From: an uncultured Butyricicoccus sp.
GTDB taxonomy: Bacteria > Bacillota > Clostridia > Oscillospirales > Butyricicoccaceae
DNA: 7,803 nt
Assembly (NCBI GenBank): GCA_959018045.1
Contig: CAUEJN010000052.1
Span: 1-7,803 of the forward strand
Direction: 5' to 3'
Part shown: piece after piece, positions 1-7,717 of the stretch
How the letters are laid out: each line of letters begins with the position of its first letter
Numbering within the stretch: position 1 is the stretch's first letter
Position numbers and translations under genes: made by a program
Notes under the pieces: generated by a model
Seen by the model: the letters and a program-made list of their open reading frames with translations, nothing else
Database searches by the model: none
What the model was told of the DNA's origin: nothing

Positions 1-3000
1 GAACTTGGTACCGAACTCAGGCACGGCCAGACAGCCCAAGTCACCCAGAATGGGGTCGGGGGCATCATCGACATAGTGCAGCGCCTTATTCGAGGTAAAC
101 AGGCTCATGACGTCGGGGTCATCGAGCGGAATTTCCTGTGCGTTGACACCAGTCAGGTCTTCCAAGTGCTTGATGATGGTTGGATCATCATGGCCGAGCT
201 CATCGAGCTTTAACAGGTTTGCGTCGATGGAGTGGTACTCGAAGTGGGTAGTGATGATATCCGATGTCGGGTCGTCTGCCGGGTGCTGTACGGGGCAGAA
301 ATCGTAAATTTCGACCTCCTTGGGTACAACTACGATGCCGCCGGGGTGCTGACCGGTCGTGCGTCGGATTCCCGTACAGCCTGCAGCCAGTCGGTTTTCC
401 TCGGCGCGCGAGCACTCAATTCCGCGCTCTTCCATGTACTTTTTGACATAGCCGTACGCAGTCTTTTCCGCGACCGTCGCAATCGTTCCCGCACGGAACA
501 CGTGGTCGTGACCGAACAGCTCACCGGTATATTTATGGATGTGCGGCTGATACTCACCCGAGAAATTCAGGTCGATATCAGGCACCTTGTCGCCGTTAAA
601 GCCCAGGAAGGTTTCGAAGGGTACGGAAAATCCCTCTTTTTTGAGCGGTGTGCCGCAGCGCGGACAAACCTTATCGGGCAGGCACACGCCGCAGCCCACG
701 CCCTCGTTCTCGTGCAGCTCGAAATACTTGCACTCCGGGCACAGATAGTGCGGTGCGAGCGAGTTTACCTCGGTGATATCGGACATAAAAGCGACGAGCG
801 ATGAGCCGACCGATCCACGCGAGCCGACCAGATAGCCGTCCTGAAGCGACTTACTCACCAGCTTCTGCGCGATCATGTACATCACGTCGTAGCCGTTGCC
901 GATGATGGACTTGAGCTCACGATCCAGTCGCGCCTGCACAATCTCGGGCAACGGGTCGCCGTACATGCGCTTTGCCTTCTCACGGCACATGGTTTCGAGC
1001 TCCTCAGCTGAACCCTCGATCTTGGGCGGGTAGTTCTCACGCGGAATGGGACGGATGGGATCGAGCATGTCCGCAATCTTGTTGGGATTGGTGATCACGA
1101 CCTCATAGGCGCGGTCTTCACCCAGATACGCGAATTCTTTGAGCATCTCCTCGGTGGTTTTGAGATACAGCGGTGCCTGATTGTCGGCATCCGGGAAGCC
1201 CTGTCCGGCCATCAGAATGCGGCGGTAGGCTTCGTCCTCGGGGTCAAGGAAGTGCACGTCACCGGTCGCACAGCACGGTTTACCCAGTGCATCGGCCAGC
1301 TTCAAAATCGTGCGGTTATAGTCGCGCAGCGTCTCTTCGTCCTCCGCGATACCCTTGGCAATCATAAACCGGTTATTATCGATCGGCTGGATTTCCAGAT
1401 AATCGTAGAAATCCGCGATGCGCTTGAGTTCCTCGAACGGTTTGCCCTCGACCACCGCGTGAAACAGCTCGCCCGCCTCACAGGCCGAACCGAAAATCAG
1501 TCCCTCGCGGTGCTTGATGAGCTCGGAACGCGGCATCAGCGGACGGCGGTAAAAATGGTCGAGAAAACTGTACGAAATGAGCTTGTACAGGTTTTTTAGT
1601 CCAGCCTGATTTTGCACCAGAATGATAAAATGATGTCGGGGCAGATTCTTTAAACCGCCCTCCTTGGCACGCAGTCCGGCAAGCAGCGGGTTGATATCGG
1701 AAATCTTACTCGCGTGCTGCTCGTGTTTGAGTTTATCGAGCAGTTTGACCCAGATGCGTCCGAGCACGGCGGCATCTTCGCTTGCGCGGTGATGTTCAAA
1801 CGGACCGACCTGCAATTCCTTGGCCAGAATGTTGAGCTTAAACCGGCTCAGATGCGGCAGCATGATGCGCGACATTTCCAGTGTGTCGATGTAAGTAAAC
1901 TCGCGCTCAATGTCCAGTTTTTTACACGCTGCCTTGAGGAAGGACAGGTCAAACCCTGCGTTGTGTGCAACCAGCACGCGGTCACCCATGAACGCAAAGA
2001 ACTTGTCCAGCGCTTCGGGCAGGTCGGGTGCATCGGCAACCGTCTCGTCCGAAATACCGGTCAGCTCGGTGATCTCGGGCGGAATGGGTTTGTGCGGGTT
2101 GACGTAAGTCTGGAACGAATCCTTGATCTCGCCCTCTCGCACCAGTACCGCTGCAATCTCGGTGATCTCCTCGGTTGCAGGCTTTAAGCCGGTGGTCTCG
2201 AGGTCAAAGACGATAAAATCACCGTCCAGGCTGCCGTCCAGATCACCGCGCACGACCGAAACCGCTGCCGCGTCGTTGACGTAATAGGCCTCGACACCGT
2301 ACAGAATCTTGGGATAGTCGGCTTCCTTGCCGTCCACGACGTGCAGCGCCAACGGGAACGCCTGCGCACAGCCGTGGTCGGTAATCGCCATCGCCGGCCA
2401 GCCCCATGCCTTACAGCGGTTAATAAGGTCCTTGGTGTCGGATACGCCATCCATCGCACTCATATTGGTGTGCAGGTGCAGCTCGACACGTTTTTCCGGC
2501 GCATTGTCCATGCGAATCTTCTTCTTGGACTTGACGATCGCAGTCGGCTCCAGAATGCTCTCCTTCTCGTAGCTGTCAAAGCTGATCTTTCCCTGCACGA
2601 TCAGGTGCATGCCGGTCTTGATGGCCGACACAATATCTCCCGCTTGATCTTTCGCCATGAACTTGGAGACGCGGATGGAGTTGGTGTTATCGGTGATATC
2701 AAACGCAATTTTGACCCACTCCTTGCCGGTCTTTTTGCTGGTGATCTCGCGGTGATCGACAAAGAACACATCACCCTTAATGGTCACGCGGTCGAACTCA
2801 CCCAGTGCGTCGCGAATCGGAATAGGTTCCTCGGTGTACAGCTTGCCCAGAATCAGGTTTTCATCCGCAACCTTCTCCACCTTGGGGCGCTGATAGCCGC
2901 CGCTCTCCCCCGCCGGACGCACCTTGAGGTTTTTGCGCGGCTTCTCGGGCATAGGCTCGGCTGCCGGCATGGCATCCATCGCGGCTTTGAGCGCGGCATT

Positions 3001-3504
3001 GCGCGCCGCGTACTGGCTCTCGATGATCTTCTCGACCTGTTCCTCGGCAAAGGGTACGGCCTCGACGACAACACGCTGTCCGGTCTCGGTCTCGATGCGC
3101 TCCTGCATCTGGCGCAGGGCGACCGAAAAATAGCCGCGTGCGGTGTCGCCCATCGAGATGCGCAGATGACCGTCGGCAAAATCCCAGCGGCTGGCCGCCA
3201 GCAGACCGGTTGCCGACGGCATGCGGTGGCATAAATCCTGCCGCAGCAAGTCGATATACTCCGAGGTCAGCGCGTCCATCCGATAGCGCGGTGCGATGGA
3301 AAAACGAGTCAGTCCATACGCCTGCGCGATCTCCTTGCCCAGTCCGTCCAGATGCTCGCGCGAGATGGGTTTCTGGTAGGCCACATGACAGATCATCTGC
3401 TGGTGATCATGACTGACCGCCAGCGAGCGCACTTCTCCGCCCATGCAGTCCTGATATGTTTCACTTTTACAGCGATCAAAAAGCTCAGAAAGCGTTTTTG
3501 CCAT
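1..3504 (-). CDS. polC: DNA polymerase III alpha subunit, Gram-positive PolC type (3' end outside window)
   Basis: Replicative DNA polymerase with built-in proofreading, working at the fork with the sliding clamp. I read the frame through all 1168 codons present and found no stop or frameshift. Domains in order: N-terminal domain (about 1-170), a Pro/Ala/Lys-rich linker (about 173-210), and an OB-fold domain (about 215-335). A PHP domain begins with HLH (H343, H345), D352, DH (376-377) and GVE (E405). Inserted in it is a DEDDh exonuclease with D434 and E436 (DLETTG), D519 (AHNAGFD), H572 and D577. PHP resumes through DVH (749-751). The polymerase core has GSRGSVGSS (894-902), a cysteine-rich zinc region (922-950), PDIDLNFSGEYQ with catalytic D976 and D978, TTGQHPGG (1049-1056) and KLDELGHDDP with the third catalytic Asp at 1101. 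Family members run to about 1440 residues, so roughly 270 are missing: the rest of the polymerase domain and the C-terminal clamp-binding end. The start ATG (3502-3504) is preceded by AGGAG 12 nt upstream and an in-frame TAG. The cysteine spacing is slightly unusual (see findings). Confidence 0.98.
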   Translation of the reverse strand, partial: MAKTLSELFDRCKSETYQDCMGGEVRSLAVSHDHQQMICHVAYQKPISREHLDGLGKEIAQAYGLTRFSIAPRYRMDALTSEYIDLLRQDLCHRMPSATGLLAASRWDFADGHLRISMGDTARGYFSVALRQMQERIETETGQRVVVEAVPFAEEQVEKIIESQYAARNAALKAAMDAMPAAEPMPEKPRKNLKVRPAGESGGYQRPKVEKVADENLILGKLYTEEPIPIRDALGEFDRVTIKGDVFFVDHREITSKKTGKEWVKIAFDITDNTNSIRVSKFMAKDQAGDIVSAIKTGMHLIVQGKISFDSYEKESILEPTAIVKSKKKIRMDNAPEKRVELHLHTNMSAMDGVSDTKDLINRCKAWGWPAMAITDHGCAQAFPLALHVVDGKEADYPKILYGVEAYYVNDAAAVSVVRGDLDGSLDGDFIVFDLETTGLKPATEEITEIAAVLVREGEIKDSFQTYVNPHKPIPPEITELTGISDETVADAPDLPEALDKFFAFMGDRVLVAHNAGFDLSFLKAACKKLDIEREFTYIDTLEMSRIMLPHLSRFKLNILAKELQVGPFEHHRASEDAAVLGRIWVKLLDKLKHEQHASKISDINPLLAGLRAKEGGLKNLPRHHFIILVQNQAGLKNLYKLISYSFLDHFYRRPLMPRSELIKHREGLIFGSACEAGELFHAVVEGKPFEELKRIADFYDYLEIQPIDNNRFMIAKGIAEDEETLRDYNRTILKLADALGKPCCATGDVHFLDPEDEAYRRILMAGQGFPDADNQAPLYLKTTEEMLKEFAYLGEDRAYEVVITNPNKIADMLDPIRPIPRENYPPKIEGSAEELETMCREKAKRMYGDPLPEIVQARLDRELKSIIGNGYDVMYMIAQKLVSKSLQDGYLVGSRGSVGSSLVAFMSDITEVNSLAPHYLCPECKYFELHENEGVGCGVCLPDKVCPRCGTPLKKEGFSVPFETFLGFNGDKVPDIDLNFSGEYQPHIHKYTGELFGHDHVFRAGTIATVAEKTAYGYVKKYMEERGIECSRAEENRLAAGCTGIRRTTGQHPGGIVVVPKEVEIYDFCPVQHPADDPTSDIITTHFEYHSIDANLLKLDELGHDDPTIIKHLEDLTGVNAQEIPLDDPDVMSLFTSNKALHYVDDAPDPILGDLGCLAVPEFGTKF

Positions 3505-3516
3505 AAAAATTTGATA

Positions 3517-3521
3517 CTCCT
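3517..3521 (-). promoter_or_regulatory. Shine-Dalgarno site of polC
   Basis: AGGAG on the minus strand, 12 nt before the polC ATG. An in-frame TAG overlaps this site, so no longer N-terminus is possible. No convincing -35/-10 pair is visible between ispG and polC. Confidence 0.75.
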
Positions 3522-3544
3522 AATCTAAGTTTCAAAATGCCGGA

Positions 3545-3567
3545 TGGGGCCGCTGTCAGCCGCCCCA
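3545..3567 (-). terminator. GC-rich hairpin between ispG and polC, possible weak terminator or attenuator
   Basis: On the minus strand TGGGGC pairs with GCCCCA (6 bp). Inside is a single G-G mismatch, then GCT pairing with AGC around a GAC loop, making a 23-nt near-palindrome. It starts 13 nt after the ispG stop codon. The sequence that follows has only a short T stretch (ATTTT), about 7 nt downstream of the stem, so it is not a textbook intrinsic terminator. It could reduce read-through into polC, protect the 3' end of the upstream message, or be a processing site. The structure is seen directly; the function is inferred. Confidence 0.5.
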
Positions 3568-3580
3568 CCGTCGTGATTTC

Positions 3581-4636
3581 TTATGCTTCGTACTTTGCGA
3601 TTTCGTCCATGAGTGCGTCCACAAGCTCTTCCTGCGGAACGCGGCGCAAGATCTCGCCCTTGCGGAAAATCAGGCCTACACCGTCGCCGCCCGCGATGCC
3701 GAGATCGGCCTCTCGCGCCTCGCCGGGACCGTTGACTGCGCAGCCCATGACTGCAACCTTGAGCTTCTTGCCGCGGATGCCCGCGACGCGCTGCTCGACC
3801 TCCTTGGCAATGCCGATGAGGTCAATTCTCGTGCGGCCGCAAGTCGGACACGAGACCACGTTCACGCCGTCATCGTTCAAGCCGACCGCCTTCAAAATGG
3901 CCTGTGCGGCGTAAATCTCCTTGACGGGGTCATCGGTTAAGGAAACGCGGATGGTATCACCGATGCCCAGTGCCAGCAGACCTCCGATGCCAGCCGCCGA
4001 CTTGATCGTACCCATGTACTCGGTGCCGGCCTCGGTCACGCCCAGATGGAGCGGATAGTCGGTCTGCTCGTGGGCGAGCTGATAAGCACGCATGGTGTAC
4101 GGCACAGACGACGACTTCATGGACAGGCAAATGTCGTAAAAGTCGAACTTTTCCAGCAGAGAGGCGTGATAGAGTGCACTCTCAACCAGTGCCTCGGGTG
4201 TCGGGGCACCGTACTTTGCCAGAATGCTCTTCTCCACCGAACCGGAGTTGACGCCGATGCGGATGGGAATATTCCGCGCACGGGCGGCCTGCACGACCGC
4301 CTTGACGCGATCATCCGAGCCGATATTGCCCGGGTTTAAGCGAATTTTATGAACGCCTGCCGCGATGGACTCGATGGCAAGGCGATAGTCAAAATGAATG
4401 TCCGCGACCACCGGGATGGGAGAGCCCTCGCAGATGTCCGCAAGTGCGCGCGCTGCGTCCATGTCGGGCACAGCGCATCGAACGATCTCGCATCCGGCAT
4501 CGGCCAGCGCACGAATCTGCTTAAGCGTCGCCGCTGCGTCCCGCGTGTCGGTATTGGTCATGGACTGCACCGCAATCTTGGCTCCGCCGCCGACCGCGAC
4601 CGAGCCGACGTGAATCTGTCTTGTCTTTTGTGCCAT
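3581..4636 (-). CDS. ispG: 4-hydroxy-3-methylbut-2-en-1-yl diphosphate synthase (GcpE/IspG)
   Basis: Penultimate enzyme of the MEP isoprenoid pathway. It reductively opens 2-C-methyl-D-erythritol 2,4-cyclodiphosphate to HMBPP in the cytosol, using a [4Fe-4S] cluster and electrons from ferredoxin or flavodoxin. At 351 residues it has the normal length of the compact bacterial form, without the inserted domain of plant enzymes. The N-terminal TIM-barrel part shows VQSMTNTDT (23-31), VADIHFDYR (77-85), KIRLNPGN (97-104) and IGVNSGS (127-133). The C-terminal cluster-binding part has CPTCGRT with C263 and C266, then MGCAVNGPGE with C299 and E306. This matches the three Cys plus one Glu cluster ligation known for the family. 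The ATG lies 11 nt after GGGAGG and 18 nt after the rseP stop, so it is co-transcribed with rseP. In B. subtilis the corresponding slot before polC holds proS; ispG here is a clostridial arrangement. Confidence 0.98.
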   Translation of the reverse strand: MAQKTRQIHVGSVAVGGGAKIAVQSMTNTDTRDAAATLKQIRALADAGCEIVRCAVPDMDAARALADICEGSPIPVVADIHFDYRLAIESIAAGVHKIRLNPGNIGSDDRVKAVVQAARARNIPIRIGVNSGSVEKSILAKYGAPTPEALVESALYHASLLEKFDFYDICLSMKSSSVPYTMRAYQLAHEQTDYPLHLGVTEAGTEYMGTIKSAAGIGGLLALGIGDTIRVSLTDDPVKEIYAAQAILKAVGLNDDGVNVVSCPTCGRTRIDLIGIAKEVEQRVAGIRGKKLKVAVMGCAVNGPGEAREADLGIAGGDGVGLIFRKGEILRRVPQEELVDALMDEIAKYEA

Positions 4637-4647
4637 TTTTCTGTATT

Positions 4648-4653
4648 CCTCCC
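4648..4653 (-). promoter_or_regulatory. Shine-Dalgarno site of ispG
   Basis: GGGAGG on the minus strand, 11 nt before the ispG ATG and directly after the rseP TAA with one base between. Its position in an 18-nt spacer suggests ribosomes finishing rseP could reinitiate at ispG. Confidence 0.8.
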
Positions 4654-4654
4654 G

Positions 4655-5689
4655 TTAGAGCAGGCGCATGATGTCCTGTCCGGTGACGTACAAAATGAGT
4701 GCGAACAGGGCGCACAGGCCCGCAAGGTTGACATATCCCTCGAGCTTTCGGTCGAGCGGCTTGCGTCTGACACCCTCCACAAGAAGGAACAGAATGCGTC
4801 CGCCGTCCAGTCCGGGGATGGGTAAGAGGTTCATAACGCCAAGGTTAATGGAGATAAACGCCAGAAGCGACCAGAACGGCAGTGCACCGGCCTGCGCGGT
4901 CTGTGCAGTGACCGCAACCACGCCCACCGGGCCGGAAAGCTGGTCGACACCGACAGCGCCCGTGATGAGGTCGCCCAGACTGTGCCAGACCATACGGGTG
5001 TCATTGACCGCCAGCACCAGTGCATAGCGCAAATGACCCGCCAGCGTCAAGTCCTCGACCTCAAAGTACAGGCCGTAGCCCTTTCGTTCGTCTCCCAAAT
5101 CCAAGTCATTTGCCAGTTCTACACCGTCTACCTGAATTTTCCGTCCGTCACGTTCCAGTACAAAGTCGAACTTCCCGTCGGACGCGCCGCGGCGCAGACC
5201 TTCAGATACGTCACTGCCGGTAAAGATGCGATATCCGTCAATTTTCAGGATGCGGTCGCCTTCCATCAGTCCTTGTTCACCCTGTGCCGAAAAGCCCTCG
5301 GCGAACTGCGCAATGACCGGCACGGCCTCCTGCTGGATATTCCACGACAGGCACAGCAGGATGACAAAGCCCAGAATGAAATTCATCACCACGCCTGCAA
5401 CCAGAATGATAAAGCGGGTCAGCCACTTGGCATTGCCGAATGCACGCGGGTTGTCGGACTCCTGATCCTCGCCGCTCATCACGCACGCGCCGCCGATCGG
5501 CAGCAGGCACAGGCAGTAGGTCGTCTCTCCGACCTGCTTTTGCAGCAGTTTAGGACCCATACCAATCCAAAACTCGTCGACCTGTACACCGCCGCGCTTG
5601 GCCGCGATGCAGTGGCCGAACTCATGCGCCATGATGAGCAGGCCAAAGCCCAGCAGGGCAATCACGATCCAAAAAATGTTTGCCAGCAT
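4655..5689 (-). CDS. rseP: RseP/RasP-family site-2 protease, intramembrane zinc metalloprotease
   Basis: Membrane-embedded zinc protease of the M50 (site-2) family that cuts substrates within the lipid bilayer. Known Gram-positive substrates include anti-sigma factors and leftover signal peptides; the substrates here are not visible. The first transmembrane helix (about 3-21) runs into the HEFGH zinc motif (H22, E23, H26). A conserved GED..ESDNPRAF stretch follows (73-84), then a second helix with MNFILGF (about 93-115). One PDZ domain lies at about 122-195, with EGDRILKIDG at 143-152. The third metal ligand is in NLLPIPGLDGGR (D295), and the last helix is at about 320-338. At 344 residues it is the compact form; B. 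subtilis RasP is about 420. The ATG is the only good start: an upstream GTG within the ribosome site is out of frame. It lies 18 nt after dxr and 18 nt before ispG. Confidence 0.96.
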   Translation of the reverse strand: MLANIFWIVIALLGFGLLIMAHEFGHCIAAKRGGVQVDEFWIGMGPKLLQKQVGETTYCLCLLPIGGACVMSGEDQESDNPRAFGNAKWLTRFIILVAGVVMNFILGFVILLCLSWNIQQEAVPVIAQFAEGFSAQGEQGLMEGDRILKIDGYRIFTGSDVSEGLRRGASDGKFDFVLERDGRKIQVDGVELANDLDLGDERKGYGLYFEVEDLTLAGHLRYALVLAVNDTRMVWHSLGDLITGAVGVDQLSGPVGVVAVTAQTAQAGALPFWSLLAFISINLGVMNLLPIPGLDGGRILFLLVEGVRRKPLDRKLEGYVNLAGLCALFALILYVTGQDIMRLL

Positions 5690-5702
5690 ATAAATTTTTC
5701 TT

Positions 5703-5709
5703 TCACCTC
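5703..5709 (-). promoter_or_regulatory. Shine-Dalgarno site of rseP overlapping the dxr stop codon
   Basis: GAGGTGA on the minus strand, a strong anti-SD match that shares its first two bases with the dxr TGA. It lies 13 nt before the rseP ATG, a rather long A/T-rich gap. The overlap favours translational coupling of rseP to dxr. Confidence 0.75.
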
Positions 5710-6859
5710 ATTCGGCTCCGACAAGCGACAGCACAGCTTCCCGCGCCTCGCGGTCGCTCATCAGGATATCGTCCAGGGTGGGGTCGTTTACAAAGGGAAT
5801 GCGCTCCATGGTCTGTGCAACCAGCTCCGGAATGCGCCAGAACGGCAATTTATCGCTCAAAAACAGGCCGACTGCCGCCTCGTTGGCTCCATTCAGGACT
5901 GCGCCTGCGTTGCCCTTGCGCGATGCCGCCTGACGCGCCAGATTCATGGCCGGAAAGGCCTTGTCATCGGGCGGATAGAAGGTCATCTTGCCCACTTCGG
6001 CGAGCGACAGGCGCGGTACCTTACAGGGTACACGTGCCGGGTAGGTCAGCGCGTACTGGATGGGCAGGCGCATATCGGGTACGCCGAGCTGTGCGAGCAC
6101 TGCACCATCGGCAAACTCGATCAGCGAGTGAATGATGGACTCGCGATGCACGACAATCTCGATCTTCTCCTGCGGCAGGTCGTACAGCCACATGGCCTCG
6201 ATCAGCTCCAGACCCTTGTTCATCATGGTCGCCGAGTCGGTCGTGATCTTCGCGCCCATCGACCAGTTGGGGTGCTTGAGCGCCTGTTCCCGGGTGACCG
6301 TGCGCAGCTCTTCCGCAGTCTTGCCGAAGAACGGGCCGCCCGAAGCGGTCAGGATGATCTTGTCGAGCGGATTGCCCTGACAAGCCTGCACGCACTGGAA
6401 GATGGCCGAGTGCTCGGAGTCTACCGGCAGGATGTGCACGCTTTTTTTGCGTGCCGCCTCCATGACCAGTCCGCCCGCGCAGACCAGCGTCTCCTTGTTG
6501 GCAAGCGCGATGTCCTTGCTGGCGTCGATAGCAGCAAGCGTGGGCAGCAGTCCAACCATGCCGACAACCGCGGTCACAACCGTATCGCAGTCCGGATGGG
6601 TCGCCGCTGCGACCAGACCGTCCATGCCGCTCATGACCGTAATGTCGGTGTCGGCAAGGGCAATTTTGAGATCGTGTGCGGCGGTCTCGTCAAACGCAAC
6701 GCACAGCTTGGGATGCAGTGCGCGCGCCTGCTGTTCGAGCAGCTTGATATTCCGATTGGTGGTCAGTGCGACCACCTCGGCATCGATCGAGGGCAAAATA
6801 TCAATGGTCTGTGTGCCGATCGAGCCGGTCGCACCCAAAATAGATAGATGCTTTTTCAT
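5708..6859 (-). CDS. dxr: 1-deoxy-D-xylulose 5-phosphate reductoisomerase (DXR)
   Basis: Second enzyme of the MEP pathway. It rearranges and reduces 1-deoxy-D-xylulose 5-phosphate to 2-C-methyl-D-erythritol 4-phosphate with NADPH and a divalent metal; fosmidomycin targets this family. The 383-residue length is typical. The N-terminal Rossmann part carries GATGSIG (9-15) and TTNRN (33-37). LANKETLV (119-126) is the conserved NKE region. The catalytic part has PVDSEH with D147 and E149, TASGGPF (171-177), and the flexible loop HPNWSMG (196-202) with H196 and W199. Next comes KITTDSATMMNKGLE (204-218), whose E218 completes the metal site. The C-terminal helical domain includes NGANEAAV (323-330). 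The start has GGAGG 13 nt upstream and follows the cdsA stop by 24 nt. The stop overlaps the rseP ribosome site. All expected active-site residues are present, so it should be active. Confidence 0.98.
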   Translation of the reverse strand: MKKHLSILGATGSIGTQTIDILPSIDAEVVALTTNRNIKLLEQQARALHPKLCVAFDETAAHDLKIALADTDITVMSGMDGLVAAATHPDCDTVVTAVVGMVGLLPTLAAIDASKDIALANKETLVCAGGLVMEAARKKSVHILPVDSEHSAIFQCVQACQGNPLDKIILTASGGPFFGKTAEELRTVTREQALKHPNWSMGAKITTDSATMMNKGLELIEAMWLYDLPQEKIEIVVHRESIIHSLIEFADGAVLAQLGVPDMRLPIQYALTYPARVPCKVPRLSLAEVGKMTFYPPDDKAFPAMNLARQAASRKGNAGAVLNGANEAAVGLFLSDKLPFWRIPELVAQTMERIPFVNDPTLDDILMSDREAREAVLSLVGAE

Positions 6860-6872
6860 TGTATCACAATTT

Positions 6873-6877
6873 CCTCC
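6873..6877 (-). promoter_or_regulatory. Shine-Dalgarno site of dxr
   Basis: GGAGG on the minus strand within the 24-nt cdsA-dxr spacer, 13 nt before the dxr ATG. The GTG between them is out of frame and meets a TGA three codons on, so the ATG is kept as the start. Confidence 0.75.
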
Positions 6878-6883
6878 GCAATA

Positions 6884-7714
6884 TTACACGGTCGGGCCAA
6901 GAACACGCAGGACGAGCTCAACCACCGGTGCGACAAAAATCACGCTGTCAAAGCGGTCGAGCACGCCGCCATGACCCGGAAAAATATGTCCATAGTCCTT
7001 GATACCGGTCTGGCGCTTGATGATCGAGAACGACAGGTCACCGATCTGTCCGATGACTGCGCCCGCGGCTCCCATAACGGCTGCCCCCGCATAGTGGATG
7101 TCCAAACTTGTATAGCGGTTCATGAGGAAAACGACCAGCATCATCAGTGCAGTCGCGCCAACGACACCGCCGATCGCGCCCTCAACGGTCTTTTTGGGGC
7201 TGACCACCGGCGCAAGCTTATGCTTGCCGAAGGCCATACCTGCAAACAGTGCGCAGGTATCCGATCCCCAAGCCGCAACGAGCGGCAGCAGTACCAAAAA
7301 CTGACCGCCCTCCATGGCGAAGATGCGCCACAGTGAGAGCAGGAAGTACGGCAGAATCAAACCGCCGAAAAATCCAGCCATGACCTCGTTTGCATGCACC
7401 GAATCATGCCGTCTGAGCAGGCAGGCAAAGAGCGCAACCAGCAAAAACAGCACAATCGTCTGCAAAAGCAGTCCGCTGGGTACGAAAAAAAGCGGATTCG
7501 GCACACAGGTGCCCAGCGCATAGATTGCTGCGGCCAGCATGCTCGCCCGCAGCATCCAGCGGTCTTTTACCAGTCCGGTCGGGTGCATGACCTCATACGC
7601 GGCCAGCACGCACAATGCGGTAATCGCCAGTCCCAACACAATGGGCGGCAGAACATAGAGCGCCAACAGGACAAAAATAAAACCAATGACACCAAACAAA
7701 ACTCTTGCCTTCAT
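6884..7714 (-). CDS. cdsA: Phosphatidate cytidylyltransferase (CDP-diacylglycerol synthase)
   Basis: Integral membrane enzyme that joins CTP and phosphatidic acid to give CDP-diacylglycerol, the precursor of phosphatidylglycerol, cardiolipin and other phospholipids. The protein has 276 residues, close to the family norm, and consists largely of hydrophobic segments (about 5-40, 58-75, 80-100, 112-130, 136-160, 178-198 and 208-225, with a last one near 257-272). Conserved cytosolic motifs are visible: AAWGSDT (147-153), SPKKTVEG (172-179) and IGDLSFS (224-230). The CDS family signature at 230-256 has KR (233-234), KD (239-240), PGHGG (246-250) and LDRFD (252-256). D226 and the Asp residues of the signature correspond to metal/nucleotide-binding positions in the family. 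The ATG is 3 nt after the uppS TGA, and its ribosome site lies inside the uppS coding end, so the two are coupled. Confidence 0.97.
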   Translation of the reverse strand: MKARVLFGVIGFIFVLLALYVLPPIVLGLAITALCVLAAYEVMHPTGLVKDRWMLRASMLAAAIYALGTCVPNPLFFVPSGLLLQTIVLFLLVALFACLLRRHDSVHANEVMAGFFGGLILPYFLLSLWRIFAMEGGQFLVLLPLVAAWGSDTCALFAGMAFGKHKLAPVVSPKKTVEGAIGGVVGATALMMLVVFLMNRYTSLDIHYAGAAVMGAAGAVIGQIGDLSFSIIKRQTGIKDYGHIFPGHGGVLDRFDSVIFVAPVVELVLRVLGPTV

Positions 7715-7717
7715 GGG

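Noticed and set aside
232..804. 190-codon plus-strand open frame inside polC
   Set aside because: Codon-aligned antisense of the PolC polymerase core, including the catalytic and zinc motifs; a shadow.
1714..2187. 157-codon plus-strand open frame inside polC
   Set aside because: Codon-aligned antisense of the exonuclease domain; no ribosome site or domain of its own.
2341..3234. 297-codon plus-strand open frame inside polC
   Set aside because: Codon-aligned antisense of the PolC N-terminal, OB and PHP regions; explained by codon bias.
4982..6847. 621-codon open frame on the plus strand, antisense to rseP and dxr
   Set aside because: It is codon-aligned with the antisense of rseP and dxr, which share a frame and rarely use TTA, CTA or TCA, so no stops appear opposite them. 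The translation shows no recognisable domain, and both minus-strand genes have intact family motifs.
6860..6883. Possible promoter in the cdsA-dxr spacer (ATTGTGATACAAT looks -10-like)
   Set aside because: The spacer is only 24 nt and filled by the ribosome site. I see no matching -35 at a proper distance within cdsA, and co-transcription is the simpler reading.
7236..7260. Perfect 8-bp inverted repeat (ATACCTGC / GCAGGTAT, 9-nt loop) inside cdsA
   Set aside because: An 8-bp repeat with a short loop is expected once or twice by chance in a window this size. It lies in conserved coding sequence (around residues 152-160) and has no T tract.
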